DNA from: Solirubrobacteraceae bacterium
GTDB taxonomy: Bacteria > Actinomycetota > Thermoleophilia > Solirubrobacterales > Solirubrobacteraceae
Assembly: GCA_030681525.1 (NCBI GenBank)
Contig: JAUXSD010000002.1
Span: 1-34,606, forward strand
Reading direction: 5' to 3'
DNA: 34,606 nt
Under the pieces are notes generated by a model. It was not told the DNA's origin, did no database searches, and worked only from the letters and a program-made list of their open reading frames with translations. This document shows, piece by piece, positions 24,738-31,175 of this stretch. The position numbers were made by a program, and so were the translations under genes. How positions within the stretch are numbered: the first letter of the stretch is position 1; each line of letters opens with the position of its first letter.

Positions 24738-24894
24738 GAATCGCTCGCAGGTTGACCTGCTGCTTGAGTATCATGACGGACGCACGGCCGAGCCCCCGCC
24801 GCGCGATGCCAGCGCCCCTGCCTTCGGCGCTCATCCCCGCGGAGGTCAACGTGCTCGCTGGTCGGACATCGCTTTGCCGCACAGGGCTCCGGTC
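24738..24894. promoter_or_regulatory. divergent region with palindrome and short leader frame
   Basis: The near-palindrome GCAGGTTGACCTGC at 24747-24760 has six-base arms around TG. A TATCAT at 24769-24774 on the plus strand could be a -10 element for the sigma gene with a long leader. GGAGGT at 24841-24846 stands before a 17-codon frame (GTG 24851 to TGA 24904). Confidence 0.45.
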
Positions 24895-24904
24895 ATGCTC
24901 ATGA
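24851..24904 (+). CDS. possible 17-codon leader peptide
   Basis: A GTG at 24851, four bases after GGAGGT, opens a frame of 17 codons (MLAGRTSLCRTGLRSCS). Its TGA at 24902-24904 overlaps the in-frame ATG at 24901 of the sigma gene in an ATGA arrangement. The best ribosome site of the region is therefore placed for the short frame, not for the sigma gene. Such a layout fits translational coupling; the ribosome-site spacing is a little short. Confidence 0.35.
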   Translation: MLAGRTSLCRTGLRSCS

Positions 24905-25701
24905 GCACCGACCCGCCCCCGAGCGCGCGCGGGTCCGGACCAGAGCGCACGCGGGAGGATCGCGAGCTGTTCATGCGCTACCACCGCGACGGCGACGCGC
25001 GCGCCCGCGACCAGCTCGTCGAGCGCTTCCTTCCGCTCGCCCGTCAGCTGGCACGCCGCTACCAGCGCGCCGGCGAGCCGCTCGACGACCTGCTCCAGGT
25101 CGCGTCGCTGGGCCTCATCAAGGCGATCGACCGCTTCGACCCGGACCGCGAGATCGCCTTCTCCTCCTATGCCGTGCCGACGATCCTCGGCGAGATCAAG
25201 CGCTACTTCCGCGACCGCACCTGGGCGGTGCGCGTCCCGCGCGACCTGCAGGAGCTGACGCTGAAGGTCGACCGCGCCGTCGGCAAGCTGTCGGAGGACC
25301 TGCGCCGCCAGCCATCGGTGGCGGAGATCGCCACGGCGGTCGGCGCCGAGGAGGAGGAGGTCCTCGAGGCCCTGCAGGCCGGTGGTGCCTACCGCGCCGT
25401 CTCGTTCGACGCGCCCCGCACCGGCGGCGACGAGGACGTGACGACGCTCGGCGACTCGGTCGGCGTGGACGAGCACGGCTTCGACCGCGCCGAGGAGCGC
25501 GCCACGCTGCAGCAGCTCATGACGAGCGTCACCCCGCGCGAGCGCGAGGTGCTGCGCATGCGCTTCGAGCAGGACATGACGCAGGCCGAGATCGGCGCCG
25601 TCATCGGCGTCAGCCAGATGCAGGTCTCGCGCGTCATCCGGCAGGCGATCGCGCGGCTGCGCGCGGCCGCCGACGCGGCGCCCGCGTCTCCGCCGGCCTG
25701 A
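24895..25701 (+). CDS. SigB/SigF-type RNA polymerase sigma factor
   Basis: This 268-residue sigma-70 family factor of the SigB/SigF/SigG group has regions 2, 3 and 4. Region 2 carries the signature DLLQVASLGLIKAIDRFDP then EIAFSSYAVPTILGEIKRYFRD. Region 3 follows as VPRDLQELTLKVDRAV. Region 4 has the helix-turn-helix MTQAEIGAVIGVSQMQVSRVI. Factors of this group direct stress or sporulation regulons and are usually held by an anti-sigma kinase released by a STAS antagonist. A gene pair of exactly that kind lies at 29791-30984 and may control this factor. Two starts are possible, ATG 24895 and ATG 24901. The first has AGGG eight bases upstream; the second overlaps the leader frame described at 24851. 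Confidence 0.93.
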   Translation: MLMSTDPPPSARGSGPERTREDRELFMRYHRDGDARARDQLVERFLPLARQLARRYQRAGEPLDDLLQVASLGLIKAIDRFDPDREIAFSSYAVPTILGEIKRYFRDRTWAVRVPRDLQELTLKVDRAVGKLSEDLRRQPSVAEIATAVGAEEEEVLEALQAGGAYRAVSFDAPRTGGDEDVTTLGDSVGVDEHGFDRAEERATLQQLMTSVTPREREVLRMRFEQDMTQAEIGAVIGVSQMQVSRVIRQAIARLRAAADAAPASPPA

Positions 25702-25827
25702 GCTGGGCAGCGCCCGCGGCTGACACACGCCTCAGAGCCGCTGATTCGCCGCCGACACCTCCACCCACGCGGCGTGCCGGCGCACCCGCCACGCCGCCCA
25801 CGGGTTCGCCGCAGCGTCCGAGGGGGC

Positions 25828-26340
25828 ATGAACGAGGCGATGTCCGACATCTCCCACACGAGGCAGCACAACGACGGCGAGGAGACCGAGTCCGAGCGCC
25901 TCAACCGCGAACTCGACCAGCTGCTCGGCGAGCTGCGCGTCGCGATGCCGGGCGTGCAGGTGCTGTTCGCCTTCCTGCTCGCGGTGCCCTTCCAGCAGCG
26001 CTTCGCAGACGTCACGGACTTTCAGCGCGACGTGTACTTCGTGACGCTGCTGGCCTCGGCGGCCGCCTCTGCACTGTTCGTCGCCCCGACGGCCTACCAC
26101 CGCCTCATGTTCCAAAAGCGCGAGAAGCCGCGGCTGGTGGCCGTCTCGTCGCGGCTGGCCATCGCCGGCCTGGCCTGCCTCGCGGTCGCGATGAACGGCG
26201 CGGTCCTGCTGGTGACCGACCTGCTGTTCGAGACGGCCACCGTGGTCGTCACGGTCGCTCTGACCGGAGCGCTGTTCGCCGGCCTGTGGTTCGGGCTCGG
26301 ACTCATACGCCGATTCAGCCATGAGAGGAGTGACAGATGA
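25828..26340 (+). CDS. DUF6328 family membrane protein
   Basis: A 170-residue protein with an acidic N-terminal tail and four membrane segments, roughly 41-58, 70-92, 108-132 and 138-160. The N-terminal LNRELDQLLGELRVAMPGVQ and the following FLLAVPFQQRF are the conserved part of the DUF6328 family. Function is unknown. ATG 25828 has a G-rich stretch directly before it; ATG 25840 is an alternative. The stop TGA overlaps the ATG of the HAD gene (26337-26340). Confidence 0.78.
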   Translation: MNEAMSDISHTRQHNDGEETESERLNRELDQLLGELRVAMPGVQVLFAFLLAVPFQQRFADVTDFQRDVYFVTLLASAAASALFVAPTAYHRLMFQKREKPRLVAVSSRLAIAGLACLAVAMNGAVLLVTDLLFETATVVVTVALTGALFAGLWFGLGLIRRFSHERSDR

Positions 26341-26990
26341 GCGCACCCACCGCGATCCTCGACGTCGATGGGACGCTCGTCGACTCCAACTACCAGCACG
26401 CGCTCGCGTGGTACCGCGCGTTTCGCCTGAAGGGGATCACGATCCCGGTCTGGCGCTGTCACCGCGCGATCGGGATGGGCGGCGACCAGCTCGTGCGCCA
26501 CCTCGCCGGCGCGGGCTTCGACGCCGAGCACGGCGACGAGGTGCGCGCCGCCGAGCACACCCTGTTCGAGCAGATGATCCACGAGGTGCAGGCGTTCGCG
26601 GGCGCGCGCGGGCTGATCGAGGATCTCAAGTCGCGCGGCTGCAAGGTCGTCCTCGCATCCTCGGCCAAGTCGGTCGACATCGCGCACTTCATGGATCTGC
26701 TCGATGCCCGCGACCTCGCGGACGGCTGGACCGATTCGAGCATGGTGCAGCGCACGAAGCCCGAGCCCGATCTCGTCAAGGCCGCGCTCGACCTCGTCGG
26801 CGGCGGAAAGGGCGTCATGATCGGCGACTCGACGTGGGATGTCGCCGCCGCGAAGAAGCTCAAGATCCCGACGGTCTGCGTGCGCACCGGCGGCTTCGGC
26901 GTCGACGAGCTGCGCGAGGCCGGCGCGACCGACGTGTTCGACTCGATCGAGGAGCTGCGGGAGGGGTTGTCGAAAACACCGTTCGGGTAG
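26337..26990 (+). CDS. HAD-superfamily phosphatase
   Basis: This 217-residue HAD hydrolase is of the phosphoglycolate phosphatase/beta-phosphoglucomutase type. Motif I is LDVDGTLVDS with nucleophile D9 and acid/base D11. A helical cap follows (HALAWYRAFRLKG and on). Motif II is the serine in LASSAK, motif III is the lysine in RTKPEPD, and motif IV is GDSTWD. It dephosphorylates a small phosphorylated metabolite that cannot be named. Its ATG overlaps the stop of the DUF6328 gene, so the two are translated together. A ribosome site GAGAGGAG lies about seven bases before the start. Confidence 0.92.
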   Translation: MSAPTAILDVDGTLVDSNYQHALAWYRAFRLKGITIPVWRCHRAIGMGGDQLVRHLAGAGFDAEHGDEVRAAEHTLFEQMIHEVQAFAGARGLIEDLKSRGCKVVLASSAKSVDIAHFMDLLDARDLADGWTDSSMVQRTKPEPDLVKAALDLVGGGKGVMIGDSTWDVAAAKKLKIPTVCVRTGGFGVDELREAGATDVFDSIEELREGLSKTPFG

Positions 26991-26999
26991 CGCCGAGCC

Positions 27000-27185
27000 A
27001 TGACCATCCCCCCGCCGTCCGAGCCTCCGACGCCGATCGCTCCCCCCGAGCCGTCGATCGTGCCCGACCCGTCACCGTCGCCGGACATCGCGCCGCCCGG
27101 CGACCCGCAGCCGCCGAGCGTCCCGCAGCCCGACCCCGGCCGCGACGTGCCGATCGATCCGCCCGACGCGCCGCAGACCGTCTGA
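27000..27185 (+). CDS. proline-rich mini-protein
   Basis: A 61-residue peptide made almost entirely of Pro, Asp, Glu, Ile, Val and Ser in PPxP-type repeats, disordered by composition. No signal peptide. It starts nine bases after the HAD stop with no clear ribosome site. The codon use is like the neighbours, but proline-rich frames also arise by chance in GC-rich DNA. Confidence 0.45.
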   Translation: MTIPPPSEPPTPIAPPEPSIVPDPSPSPDIAPPGDPQPPSVPQPDPGRDVPIDPPDAPQTV

Positions 27186-27263
27186 CCGCGCTCTTGGTCG
27201 CCGCTGCGCGACGGCCCGCTGCAACGCAGCGTGCGACCGGCAGGAGACCGGGCGCCGCGCCGG

Positions 27264-27269
27264 TACTCT
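27264..27269 (+). promoter_or_regulatory. putative -10 (TACTCT) of ku
   Basis: TACTCT ends six bases before ATG 27276, which predicts a leaderless ku message. The nearest AGGAG (27242-27246) is too far away to serve as ribosome site. Confidence 0.5.
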
Positions 27270-27275
27270 GCACCT

Positions 27276-28178
27276 ATGCCTAGGTCGATCTGGACCGGTG
27301 CCATCTCCTTCGGGCTCGTCACCGTCCCCGTCAAGCTCTACTCGGCGGTCTCGCGCAAGTCCGTGCGCTTTCACCAGCTCAACAAGGAGACCGGCGTCCG
27401 CATCCAGCAGAAGCGCGTCGATCCCACCACCGGCGACGAGGTCGCCTACGAGGACATCGTCAAGGGCTACGAGCTGACGCCCGACCGCTACGTGATCATC
27501 GAGCCCGGCGAGCTCGAGGCGCTCGATCCCAAGAAGACGAAGTCCATCGAGATCGAGGACTTCGTGTCGCACGACGAGATCGACCCGATCTACTTCGACC
27601 ACCCGTACTACCTCGCGCCCGGCCCCGGCGGCGCCAAGCCCTACCGCCTGCTGCTCGAGGCGATGCGCGAGACCGGCCGCGTCGCGATCGCCAACGTCGT
27701 CATCCGCCAGAAGCAGCAGCTCGTCGCCGTGCGGCCGATGGGCGAGAACGCGTTGTCGATGTCGACGATGGTCTATCCCGACGAGGTCGTCGATCCGACG
27801 TCGATCGACGAGCTCGCCGCCGCCGAGGACATCGAGATCAACACGCGCGAGCTCGACATCGCCAAGCAGCTCGTCGATTCGCTGGCCGCTCCGTTCGAGC
27901 TCGACAAGTACCACGACTCCTACCGCGAGGAGGTCCTCGCGCTCGTCGAGCGCAAGGCGCAGGGCGAGGAGATCGCCGTGCAGCCGACCGCCGACGAGGA
28001 CGAGGCGCCGGTGCCGGACCTCATGTCCGCGCTCAAGGCCAGCCTCGACGCGGTGAAGGCGCGCGACGGCAACGGCAGCTCGTCGTCGTCCGGCAAGGCC
28101 GCCGCGGGCAAGAAGTCCTCGTCGAAGAAGCCGGCGGCGAAGAAGTCCCCGCCGAAGAAGACCGCCGCGAAGAGTTAG
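27276..28178 (+). CDS. ku: Ku DNA end-binding protein
   Basis: This 300-residue bacterial Ku homodimer subunit forms a ring on double-strand ends for non-homologous end joining, normally recruiting LigD. It opens with the family signature RSIWTGAISFGLVTVPVKLYSA. It keeps the Ku core to about residue 255, including FVSHDEIDPIYFDHPYYLAP and MSTMVYPDEV. The last 35 residues form a basic tail of alternating KK, SS and AA blocks (SSSKKPAAKKSPPKKTAAKS). Such tails in bacterial Ku thread DNA and bind inward. No ligD gene lies within the window. The next gene, 40 bases downstream, is topoisomerase IB. A TACTCT upstream suggests a leaderless start. Confidence 0.96.
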   Translation: MPRSIWTGAISFGLVTVPVKLYSAVSRKSVRFHQLNKETGVRIQQKRVDPTTGDEVAYEDIVKGYELTPDRYVIIEPGELEALDPKKTKSIEIEDFVSHDEIDPIYFDHPYYLAPGPGGAKPYRLLLEAMRETGRVAIANVVIRQKQQLVAVRPMGENALSMSTMVYPDEVVDPTSIDELAAAEDIEINTRELDIAKQLVDSLAAPFELDKYHDSYREEVLALVERKAQGEEIAVQPTADEDEAPVPDLMSALKASLDAVKARDGNGSSSSSGKAAAGKKSSSKKPAAKKSPPKKTAAKS

Positions 28179-28194
28179 ACGCGCATCGGCGGAC

Positions 28195-28217
28195 GGGTAC
28201 GAGGACCGCTCGTACCC
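28195..28217 (+). promoter_or_regulatory. 9-bp inverted repeat abutting topoisomerase IB start
   Basis: GGGTACGAG at 28195-28203 pairs perfectly with CTCGTACCC at 28209-28217 around GACCG. The second arm ends one base before ATG 28219. No ribosome site can fit outside the repeat. It may be an operator over the start point, or an RNA stem that controls initiation. Confidence 0.55.
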
Positions 28218-28218
28218 A

Positions 28219-29277
28219 ATGGCCACCGCCCTCGCTCCCGCGCCCACCGCCGCTCCCGCCCCGACCCGCCGAGCGCCGCGCCTGCGGCGCTCGAACCTCA
28301 GCGCGCCGGGCTACCGGCGGCGCCGCTGCGGCAAGGGCTTCATGTACCTCGACGAGGCCGGCGAGCGGATCACCGACGCCGAGCTGATCGCGCGGATCGC
28401 CGGGCTCGTCATCCCGCCGGCCTGGCAGGACGTGTGGATCTCGCCGGACCCCTTCGGCCACATCCAGGCGACCGGGATCGACGCCCGCGGGCGCAAGCAG
28501 TACCTCTACCACCCGCGCTGGCGCGCGCGCCGCGACCAGGCGAAGTTCGAGGACATGATCGTCTTCGCGAGGTCGCTGCCGGCGCTGCGCTCGGTGGTCG
28601 AGCACGACATCGCGCTCGGCGACCTGTCGCGCGAGCAGGTCCTCGCCTGCGCCGCCCGCCTGCTGGACCGCGGCTTCTTCCGGATCGGCTCCGAGGAGTA
28701 CGCCGTGACCAACGAGACCTACGGCCTGGCGACGATCTGCAAGCGCCACGTGACGATCGACGGCGACACGGTCAGCTTCGACTACATCGCCAAGGAGTCC
28801 AAGCGCCGCATCCAGGCCGTGATCGATCCGGAGGTCGCGGAGATCATCGGCACGCTCAGGCGCCGGCGCGGCGGTGGTGAGGAGCTGCTGGCCTACAAGG
28901 AGGGCCGCACGTGGGTCGACGTCCGCTCGCCGGACATCAACGCCTACCTCAAGGCGGCGACCGGCGCGGACATCTCCGCGAAGGACTTCCGGACCTGGGG
29001 CGCGACGGTGCTGGCCGCTGTCGGCCTCGCGGTCAACCGGCCCGAGCATCTCAGCGACTTTCAGCGCAGGCGGGCGATCAACCGCGCCGTCAAGGAGGTC
29101 GCGTACTACCTCGGCAACACGCCGACGGTGGCGCGCAACTCCTACGTCGACCCGCGCATCTTCGACCGCTACCGCGACGGCCAGACGATCAAGCTCGACC
29201 TCGTCGGCATCGAGCCGGGGGCCACGGCGATCCAGGGGCCGGTCGAGGAGGCGGTGCTCGACCTGCTGGAGGGCTGA
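28219..29277 (+). CDS. DNA topoisomerase IB (poxvirus-like)
   Basis: This 352-residue type IB topoisomerase relaxes supercoils through a 3'-phosphotyrosyl link. The N-terminal domain covers about 1-110 (RRRRCGKGFMYLDEAGERI). The catalytic domain follows. The nucleophile is Y309 in VARNSYVDP. Other expected catalytic residues are in ICKRHV (arginine), YIAKESK (lysine) and DFRTWGATVLA (arginine). Length is normal for bacterial members. It sits 40 bases after ku, on the same strand. The proline/alanine-rich first 20 residues may be disordered. Confidence 0.94.
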   Translation: MATALAPAPTAAPAPTRRAPRLRRSNLSAPGYRRRRCGKGFMYLDEAGERITDAELIARIAGLVIPPAWQDVWISPDPFGHIQATGIDARGRKQYLYHPRWRARRDQAKFEDMIVFARSLPALRSVVEHDIALGDLSREQVLACAARLLDRGFFRIGSEEYAVTNETYGLATICKRHVTIDGDTVSFDYIAKESKRRIQAVIDPEVAEIIGTLRRRRGGGEELLAYKEGRTWVDVRSPDINAYLKAATGADISAKDFRTWGATVLAAVGLAVNRPEHLSDFQRRRAINRAVKEVAYYLGNTPTVARNSYVDPRIFDRYRDGQTIKLDLVGIEPGATAIQGPVEEAVLDLLEG

Positions 29278-29307
29278 GCGGCTCAGGGCGTACGCTCGCC
29301 GTTACCG

Positions 29308-29481
29308 ATGAGCGCCTACATGCTTGCTCTGCTCGCCGCCGACGACGAGGGCGGATCCTCCACCGTCGAGCCGAGCCTCGGGCTCGTCCTCTACACCCTG
29401 TTTCTCATCCTGCTCGCGGCGGTGATCGTCTACGGCATCGTGCGGTTGATCGTGCGCGGCCGCCGCGACGGCGGTCGCTGA
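29308..29481 (+). CDS. single-span membrane mini-protein
   Basis: A 57-residue peptide with an acidic N-terminal region (AADDEGGSSTVEPS), one membrane segment (LGLVLYTLFLILLAAVIVYGIV, about 28-49) and a basic tail (RLIVRGRRDGGR). Charge distribution favours an N-out, C-in topology. It starts 30 bases after the topoisomerase stop. TACGCT at 29291-29296 may be its -10, with a very short leader and no ribosome site. The family is not recognised, but the composition is far from that of a chance frame. Confidence 0.6.
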   Translation: MSAYMLALLAADDEGGSSTVEPSLGLVLYTLFLILLAAVIVYGIVRLIVRGRRDGGR

Positions 29482-29603
29482 ACGACACGTTCGTGGCCGC
29501 GTCTGTCGTGGTGGCCCGGCGGGCCGTGGCGGCTCAAGAACTGCATCGATGAGAACGTGAGTTCGCTGGGGTGTCGTCGTCCGGTCCGGGGCTGGCTGAG
29601 GAG

Positions 29604-29646
29604 CCTGGTCGACTTATGCATGTGGTGCATGTACAAGGCGACCAGG
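29604..29646. repeat. long interrupted hairpin (16 bp)
   Basis: CCTGGTCG (29604-29611) pairs with CGACCAGG (29639-29646). After one mismatch CTT (29613-29615) pairs with AAG (29635-29637). ATGCA (29616-29620) pairs with TGCAT (29626-29630) around a five-base loop. This could end transcription from the mini-protein and from the opposing STAS operon, or be part of a small RNA. There is no T-run. Confidence 0.55.
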
Positions 29647-29687
29647 CCTGGCCGGCCCCGCGCCGACGCGCTCATTCGCGCGCGCAC

Positions 29688-29702
29688 GACGTTCCTTCAA
29701 TG
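29688..29702 (-). repeat. 15-base dispersed repeat, second copy
   Basis: The minus strand here reads CATTGAAGGAACGTC, identical to the plus strand at 3853-3867. Flanking bases differ on both sides. Both copies lie in intergenic DNA. The string is relatively A/T-rich for this genome. Confidence 0.5.
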
Positions 29703-29790
29703 ACAAATTGTTCGTCCGGCCCAGCCATGCCCGCGGACCGAAAGGCAGCAGACCGCGCGCCCTGCGCGTCGACCCGCGACGGCGCCGGGC

Positions 29791-30162
29791 TCAGCCGGCC
29801 GCGTCGTGCGCGGGATCGACCGCTTCGATCGCCTCCTCGCGCGTGGCGACGATCGTGAAGATCTGATCGAGGCCGGTGATCTCGAACGTCTTGGTGATGT
29901 TCTCGTCGGTGTTGACGATCGCCAGCGCGCCGTCGCGCGAGCGCAGCCGCTTGACGGCGCCGATCAGCACGCCGAGCGCCGTCGAGTCCAGGAACGTCGT
30001 CTCGGTGAGGTCGATGACGATCCGCACGCGGCCGTTCTCGATCGACTCGGCGAGGACCTGCTTGAGCTCCGGGGCGGTGAAGAGGTCGATCTCGCCGCGC
30101 ACGGCGAGGACGTGGCGGTCGCCCTCGCTCGGGTGCTCGGTGATCGCGAACTCAGGTGACAT
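29791..30162 (-). CDS. STAS-domain anti-sigma factor antagonist
   Basis: This 123-residue single STAS domain is of the RsbV/SpoIIAA type. It opens as a beta strand-HVLAVRGEIDLFTAPEL. The phosphorylation site is S60 in FLDSTALGVLIG. In its dephosphorylated form it binds the anti-sigma kinase and frees the sigma factor. ATG 30162 fits the family start and overlaps the upstream gene by 11 bases. It is the last gene of the three-gene minus-strand operon. Confidence 0.93.
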   Translation of the reverse strand: MSPEFAITEHPSEGDRHVLAVRGEIDLFTAPELKQVLAESIENGRVRIVIDLTETTFLDSTALGVLIGAVKRLRSRDGALAIVNTDENITKTFEITGLDQIFTIVATREEAIEAVDPAHDAAG

Positions 30163-30580
30163 CCAGTTCCAATCTGTCGCTCGTGGTGGGGCCCTGCGCG
30201 TCGAAGCCAAGCTGGATGACGAGAAACTCGCCGCTGCCGTCGCGCTGGGGCTCGAGCACATCCGCTACCCGTTCGAGCACGTTTCCCACGCCCGGCAGCG
30301 CCGCGGAGGCGATCAGCTCGTCGGCGCCGCCGTCGCGCAGCGGCCCGACGTGCAGCGCGACGGAGCCCACGCGCGCGATGACGCGCACGTTCACGCGCCC
30401 GTCCTCGCTGAACGAGCCGGCCTTGGCGGAGATCGCGTCGGCGACGAGCAGCGCGTCGTCGAGGCGGTCGATCGGGCAGTCCGCACGCGCGGTGAGCATG
30501 CCCACGACGCGGCCGAGGATGGGGGCGACGAGCGGTCCGTTGGCGAGGCCGACCGTCGCCTCGTTGGCGATCTCGCTCAT
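30152..30580 (-). CDS. degenerate GHKL-like protein of partner-switch operon
   Basis: This 142-residue protein lies between the anti-sigma kinase and STAS genes, overlapping both. It has the outline of the kinase fold: a helix LDDALLVADAISAKAG where RsbW has its N-box, a strand pair VNVRVIARVGSVALHVGPL, and a later helix VGNVLERVADVLE with strand GEFLVIQLGF. The key ATP residues are gone. The N-box glutamate and asparagine are not kept and no DxGxG box is found. I infer a non-catalytic partner, perhaps a scaffold or regulator. No named family is recognised. The start ATG 30580 overlaps the kinase stop in an ATGA pattern. Confidence 0.7.
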   Translation of the reverse strand: MSEIANEATVGLANGPLVAPILGRVVGMLTARADCPIDRLDDALLVADAISAKAGSFSEDGRVNVRVIARVGSVALHVGPLRDGGADELIASAALPGVGNVLERVADVLEPQRDGSGEFLVIQLGFDAQGPTTSDRLELDVT

Positions 30581-30984
30581 ACCTCGTGCTCTTCGTCCAG
30601 GCGGAACGTCATGCGCACCTCCGTGTGCTCGTCGCCGTCCTTGCCGAGCTCGAGCGTCTCGGCCAGCGTCGCGATCAGCGGCAGACCGAGGCCGAGCCCC
30701 GGCGAGTCGGGGCGCGGGACGATGCCGCGGCCGTTGTCGCGGATGACCACGGTCAGCAGCTGATCGTCGATCGACGCGTCGACCTCGAGGTCGCCGATGT
30801 CGTCGCGCTCGTAGGCGTGGATGACGACGTTCGTACACGCCTCGGTGACAGCGAGCTTGATGTCGGCGAGCGTCTGCTCGTCGACGGTCAGCGCCTCCGC
30901 GAACCCGCCGAACGCGTGCCGGACGACCGCGACGTTCTCGGCGCGGGCCGGCAGCTTGAGCTCCAAGTCGGGCGTGGCGGTCAC
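30577..30984 (-). CDS. anti-sigma regulatory kinase (RsbW/SpoIIAB family)
   Basis: This 135-residue serine kinase of the GHKL ATPase fold binds a SigB/SigF-type factor and phosphorylates its STAS antagonist. The N-box is intact (KLAVTEACTNVVIHAY, with E48 and N52). The G1 box is D83-N-G-R-G87. The G2 region is GLGLGLPLIATLAE. The start is a GTG at 30984, with GAAGAG directly in front, an unusually short spacing. It leads a tight operon with the degenerate partner and the STAS antagonist. The sigma factor at 24895 is a plausible target. Confidence 0.92.
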   Translation of the reverse strand: MTATPDLELKLPARAENVAVVRHAFGGFAEALTVDEQTLADIKLAVTEACTNVVIHAYERDDIGDLEVDASIDDQLLTVVIRDNGRGIVPRPDSPGLGLGLPLIATLAETLELGKDGDEHTEVRMTFRLDEEHEV

Positions 30985-31175
30985 CTCTTCAGGGTGTTCG
31001 GAACGGCCGTGTTCGCACCGTCATTGGGCATATGCCCAGCGTGATCGCGTTTCACTCTCGTGCGGATCCGCTGGCGTCGGCCGCATGCGCGGCGTCCAGA
31101 CGGTCCGCTCGCGGAGAATAGACGCTCGACCGTTAGGCCGCCCCTCGTCGCTCCGAGAAACGAAGCAACGGCGCT
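30985..31175. promoter_or_regulatory. promoter region of the anti-sigma operon
   Basis: The region has no gene. It contains the palindrome at 31025-31038. No -35/-10 pair with normal spacing was recognised on the minus strand. Confidence 0.45.
31025..31038. promoter_or_regulatory. 14-bp perfect palindrome (operator-like)
   Basis: TGGGCATATGCCCA is fully self-complementary. It lies 40 bases before the GTG of the anti-sigma operon on the minus strand, where a regulator could bind at or near the promoter. GGGCAT also resembles the -10 half of SigB/SigF-type promoters (GGGTAT), though no matching GTTT element is found at the right distance. Confidence 0.5.

Larger units (their letters stand above)
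29482..29790. other. 309-base gene-free stretch with long hairpin and AT-rich patch
   Basis: No convincing gene is seen. A weak minus-strand frame (29687-29430) with a fair ribosome site is Arg/His-rich and unlike a protein. The stretch holds a strong hairpin (29604-29646), an unusually AT-rich patch around 29691-29714 and the 15-mer at 29688-29702. Confidence 0.6.

Noticed and set aside
21892..25728. Minus-strand open frame of about 1280 codons
   Set aside because: It spans several well-supported genes on both strands and is only a composition effect.
29430..29687. Minus-strand 85-codon frame with GAAGGA before a GTG
   Set aside because: The ribosome site is good but the product is Arg/His/Pro-rich with no pattern, and it crosses the hairpin at 29604-29646.
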